The notes below the pieces were generated by a model, which saw nothing but the letters and a program-made list of their open reading frames with translations, had not been told where the DNA came from and searched no databases. Positions 38,464 to 41,220 of a stretch of DNA of 41,220 bases are shown here, piece by piece. The position numbers and the translations under genes are program-made. The DNA lies in NCBI GenBank assembly GCA_024643985.1, contig JAHELW010000007.1, forward strand, positions 1-41,220, in the 5' to 3' direction. Positions within the stretch are counted from its first letter, which is position 1. The number at the start of each line of letters is the position of its first letter. The DNA is from Myxococcales bacterium. GTDB taxonomy: Bacteria; Myxococcota_A; Polyangia; Polyangiales; Houyiibacteriaceae.

Positions 38464-39462
38464 CTAGTGCCGGTCGTCGCGAGTCGTAGCAAGAGCGACT
38501 CGATTTCGGCCCGCGTCCTTGGCTCGGAACAAGGCGCGGTCGGCCGTGGTCATCAGACGTGACTTGAGATCGCTCGGGGGCTGGCCGTTGAGCTGCCGTA
38601 GACCGCTCAAAGTCGCGACCCCGATCGAAACCGTGATTTTCGGCAGCTCGCCGCCCGACCGCATCGGCCCTGCGGTGCTTGCTGCCACGTGGCTTCGAAG
38701 GTGGTCGGCAAGCGCTCGCGCGCTCTCCTTCGAGGCGTGCTTTTGCAGGACCACGAACTCGTCGCCACCGAAACGAAAGACGTCTCCCACGCCCGCCGCC
38801 GCCTCGTCGAGAGCGCGTCCGGTGCGTTTGAGCGCTTCGCTCCCGGCAGAATGCCCGAGCTTGCTGTTGACCCGCTTGAGGTGGTCGACGTCGACGAACA
38901 TCAGCGCCATGTCGCGCCCGCTCCGCTTTGCGGCCGATACGGCTTTCGTCAGCACCGTGTTCAGCTCCCGAACGTTCCGAAGCCCGGTCAGCGGGTCGTG
39001 CGCAGCGAGGCCCTGCTGCCGGCGAAGGGACGTGGTTTGAATGAGAGAGGTCGCGATGTAGCGCGCGAGGCCGGCGACGACGCGAGCGTCTTGGGCGGTG
39101 AAGCGGGACCTCGGGCAGGCCAACTGAAGGAGCCCCATCGCCCGGGTTCCATCATGGATTGGGACCAGTAGCGTTTCAGCGGTTCGGTGCGGCGTGCGAC
39201 GCGAGAAGGCTCGTTTGGTGAGGTCGGGATCGGGCGGGACGCTGCGCTCGAGCAGCGGCTTTGCATCCGGACCGAACGCTGCGACGCAACAGAGCGAGTC
39301 CGCGCTCGAGCCGAGGAAGAGCGCGCCGGTCGTCGCGCGCACGGCAAGCGCGGCTGCCTCGAGCCCTTCGTCGAGCACACGCATCACCGGCCGCGCTCGG
39401 GAGCTCGACGCTCCGAGAACGGATTCCTCGAGCTTTGCCCCCCTCAAGGTGTGGATCCGCAC
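38464..39462 (-). CDS. GAF-like + GGDEF diguanylate cyclase
   Basis: GGDEF core DPLTGLRNVRELNTVL...MALMFVDVDHLKRVNSKLGHSAGSEALKRTGRAL...RFGGDEFVVLQK...ITVSIGVATL; upstream GAF-like ALAVRATTGALFLGSSADSLCCVAAFGP. GTG 39462 preferred because the longer ORF (to 39681) overlaps the divergent gene. Confidence 0.88.
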   Translation of the reverse strand: MRIHTLRGAKLEESVLGASSSRARPVMRVLDEGLEAAALAVRATTGALFLGSSADSLCCVAAFGPDAKPLLERSVPPDPDLTKRAFSRRTPHRTAETLLVPIHDGTRAMGLLQLACPRSRFTAQDARVVAGLARYIATSLIQTTSLRRQQGLAAHDPLTGLRNVRELNTVLTKAVSAAKRSGRDMALMFVDVDHLKRVNSKLGHSAGSEALKRTGRALDEAAAGVGDVFRFGGDEFVVLQKHASKESARALADHLRSHVAASTAGPMRSGGELPKITVSIGVATLSGLRQLNGQPPSDLKSRLMTTADRALFRAKDAGRNRVALATTRDDRH

Positions 39463-39485
39463 TCTCAAATCGTAGGCAACCCGGG

Positions 39486-39517
39486 CACCACAAGCCAACG
39501 AGTGCGCGGCTGTGGTG
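39486..39517. promoter_or_regulatory. Imperfect inverted repeat in divergent intergenic region
   Basis: CACCACA-a-GCC ... GGC-TGTGGTG (10 paired bp with a 1-nt bulge, 11-nt loop) between the GGDEF gene and the right-edge lipoprotein gene. Confidence 0.4.
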
Positions 39518-39583
39518 TCCTGTAGGTGTCTCTTCGGTTGAAACCATCGTAGAATGGAGAACGCTGGGGTTGGAGGGCCTTGG

Positions 39584-41220
39584 ATGGCACACGCGCGGTC
39601 ACTCGCGGTATTCGTCTTCACGTTCGTTGGCTTGGTTGGAGGGTGCGGCAAGGAGCAGCCGCCGGTCGATCGCGTCGGCACGAACGCGGTCGCGAAGAGC
39701 TTCTTTCAGGATGCGTCGTGGTACTTCGGCCGAACCGTCATCGACGTGGACTACGAAGGGGGCCAGCTCAACACCTTTCCCGGCGACGCGGCCCTCGATT
39801 TCCAAGGCTCGGACCTCGCTTCCATGCCCCGCATCCGCTGGGTGATCGAAGAAAACGAGCTCGTTGCGTTTCGCGACTACGAGCTCGTCGAAGGCGCCAA
39901 CGCCGGGTCGACGCAGCCCGGCGATTTCCTCGGTCAGCCCGTCGCGGCCTTCGAGATCGAAAAGCACTTCGACATTCGGCGCGCGTATTCCGATTCCACG
40001 GGAGAAGAGCAGAACATCATCGAGGAGAACGATACCGATCGCCCCTGGTACGAGCGCGAGTACATGCGGGTCAACTGGGCGACGAATCTTCTACCCGGCT
40101 ATTACGGCCAAACGAGTGACCTCAACGCGGTCCTCGGTTTCTTCGAGCGTCAGTCCGCCGATCTCTTCATTCAGAGCGGCTCCGACTTTCCGGAGTCCTG
40201 GCAGCCGAGATTCCACTTCATGGGCTGCGACGGGCTCGACGACGATCGAGAAGCATGCGGTGAGGATGCCCGCCCCTGGGCCGCGGACTACTCCCTCGAC
40301 GAGCTGTACGCGTTCGACTTCGTCACCCAGGAGCTCCTTGCCCCCGAGGCCGTGATCGATCCGCTCACCGGTCGCGAGGTGAACTGGTGCCAGTCGAACT
40401 TCATCGACGCGCCGACCTGTACGACGACGGCGATCTATGTCCGCAACAGCTTTCTCCGGGTCAGCGATCGCCGGCAGTACGAGCCCGTCAACTGGGTCGA
40501 TACGCGGTTCGAGCGCGCAGGCTACTTTCGACTCGAGCGGCCCACGGTCGACCGCTCGACCGATCCAGAGGACCCCGCCTATTTCGAAACGGACTTCCTC
40601 AACTACAGCGTCAATCGCCACAACATCTGGTACGACTGGACGGACGAGGCGGGCGATCCGATTCCGTTCTCGGAGCGCCGCGTCAGGCCGATCGTGTTCT
40701 ACACGACGCCCGAGCTTCCCGCGCACCTCGTCGAGCCGAGCTTCGAGGTCACGGCCAGGTGGGACGAGGTCTTCATGCAGACCGTCCGGCGCCTGCAGGG
40801 CCGCGCCCCGGCAGCCTATCCCGATGTCGCGTGCCAGGACGCCGATCCAGACGGCTACTGTGCCTGCGTGCGAGATCCGGACACGGGCGCCGCGCTGAAT
40901 TCGAGCTGCCCCGGCCGCTACGATCCGTTCGAGCGCCCCTCCGAGGCCACGGAGCGAGGAGCGAGCAACCCCTACGACTGCTGGGTAGAGGTTCCAGCGG
41001 GCGCGCGTCCCGATCTCGACCGCGCCGACCTGAACGACTCGCACTTCAACGGCTGGTTCGACGCTGCGCAAACGGGGTCCGAGTGCGTGGTCCAGCTTCG
41101 GCTCAATCGCTGCAACAAGGCATCGATTGCCGGAAACGGGGGCAGCACCGAAGGCCTCGACTGCCAAGAGCGCGGCGACGCTCGTTTCAAGTTCTTGAGC
41201 TACGTGGACCAGCCCGGCAC
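39584..41220 (+). CDS. Large Cys-rich secreted lipoprotein (open at right edge), function unknown
   Basis: Frame from ATG 39584 (MAHARSLAVFVFTFVGLVGGCGKEQPPVDRVG...) is open to the window end, about 545 codons with no stop. Lipobox VGGC; not in the ORF track because it is unterminated. Confidence 0.8.
   Translation, partial: MAHARSLAVFVFTFVGLVGGCGKEQPPVDRVGTNAVAKSFFQDASWYFGRTVIDVDYEGGQLNTFPGDAALDFQGSDLASMPRIRWVIEENELVAFRDYELVEGANAGSTQPGDFLGQPVAAFEIEKHFDIRRAYSDSTGEEQNIIEENDTDRPWYEREYMRVNWATNLLPGYYGQTSDLNAVLGFFERQSADLFIQSGSDFPESWQPRFHFMGCDGLDDDREACGEDARPWAADYSLDELYAFDFVTQELLAPEAVIDPLTGREVNWCQSNFIDAPTCTTTAIYVRNSFLRVSDRRQYEPVNWVDTRFERAGYFRLERPTVDRSTDPEDPAYFETDFLNYSVNRHNIWYDWTDEAGDPIPFSERRVRPIVFYTTPELPAHLVEPSFEVTARWDEVFMQTVRRLQGRAPAAYPDVACQDADPDGYCACVRDPDTGAALNSSCPGRYDPFERPSEATERGASNPYDCWVEVPAGARPDLDRADLNDSHFNGWFDAAQTGSECVVQLRLNRCNKASIAGNGGSTEGLDCQERGDARFKFLSYVDQPG

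Noticed and set aside
37104-38492. 462-aa minus-strand ORF opposite the carboxylase alpha subunit
   Set aside because: Antisense shadow of a well-supported gene.
39580-40119. 179-aa plus-strand ORF at the right end
   Set aside because: Out of frame with the longer open frame from 39584 that has a lipobox; Arg-rich noncoding-like composition.

Overview
High-GC bacterial chromosomal window. Gene content and style (long secreted TPR/lipoproteins, many two-component proteins) suggest a Myxococcota/deltaproteobacterial-type genome, but that is inference. I see about 30 densely packed genes, one tRNA-Leu(CAG), and no CRISPR array, rRNA, transposase, integrase or prophage signature. In order: a minor-pilin operon (fimT/gspH-like, pilV, pilW and a truncated pilX-like gene running off the left edge); tRNA-Leu; a GT39-type membrane glycosyltransferase; a bifunctional-type RelA/SpoT homologue; a CPA2 cation:proton antiporter coupled to a CPBP protease; a TPR lipoprotein coupled to a HerA-like ATPase; a VOC protein; trpS; a 916-aa REC/DUF4388-like/TM/TPR protein; an SCP2-like protein; a sensorless chemoreceptor; tatB-tatC; an atypical PECR-like SDR with a CheY-like regulator; a lipoprotein and a PEGA-like protein; a NodI/NodJ-type ABC exporter; gyrB; a hybrid histidine kinase; an inositol-monophosphatase-family protein; a two-gene biotin-dependent acyl-CoA carboxylase with a divergent biotin carboxylase; a GGDEF protein; and a large Cys-rich lipoprotein running off the right edge. 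Most of the window is core or housekeeping. The best candidates for something under-described are the 916-aa chimera, the divergent carboxylase, the TPR-lipoprotein/HerA pair, and the sensorless chemoreceptor. All family calls come from reading motifs by eye; no searches were run.
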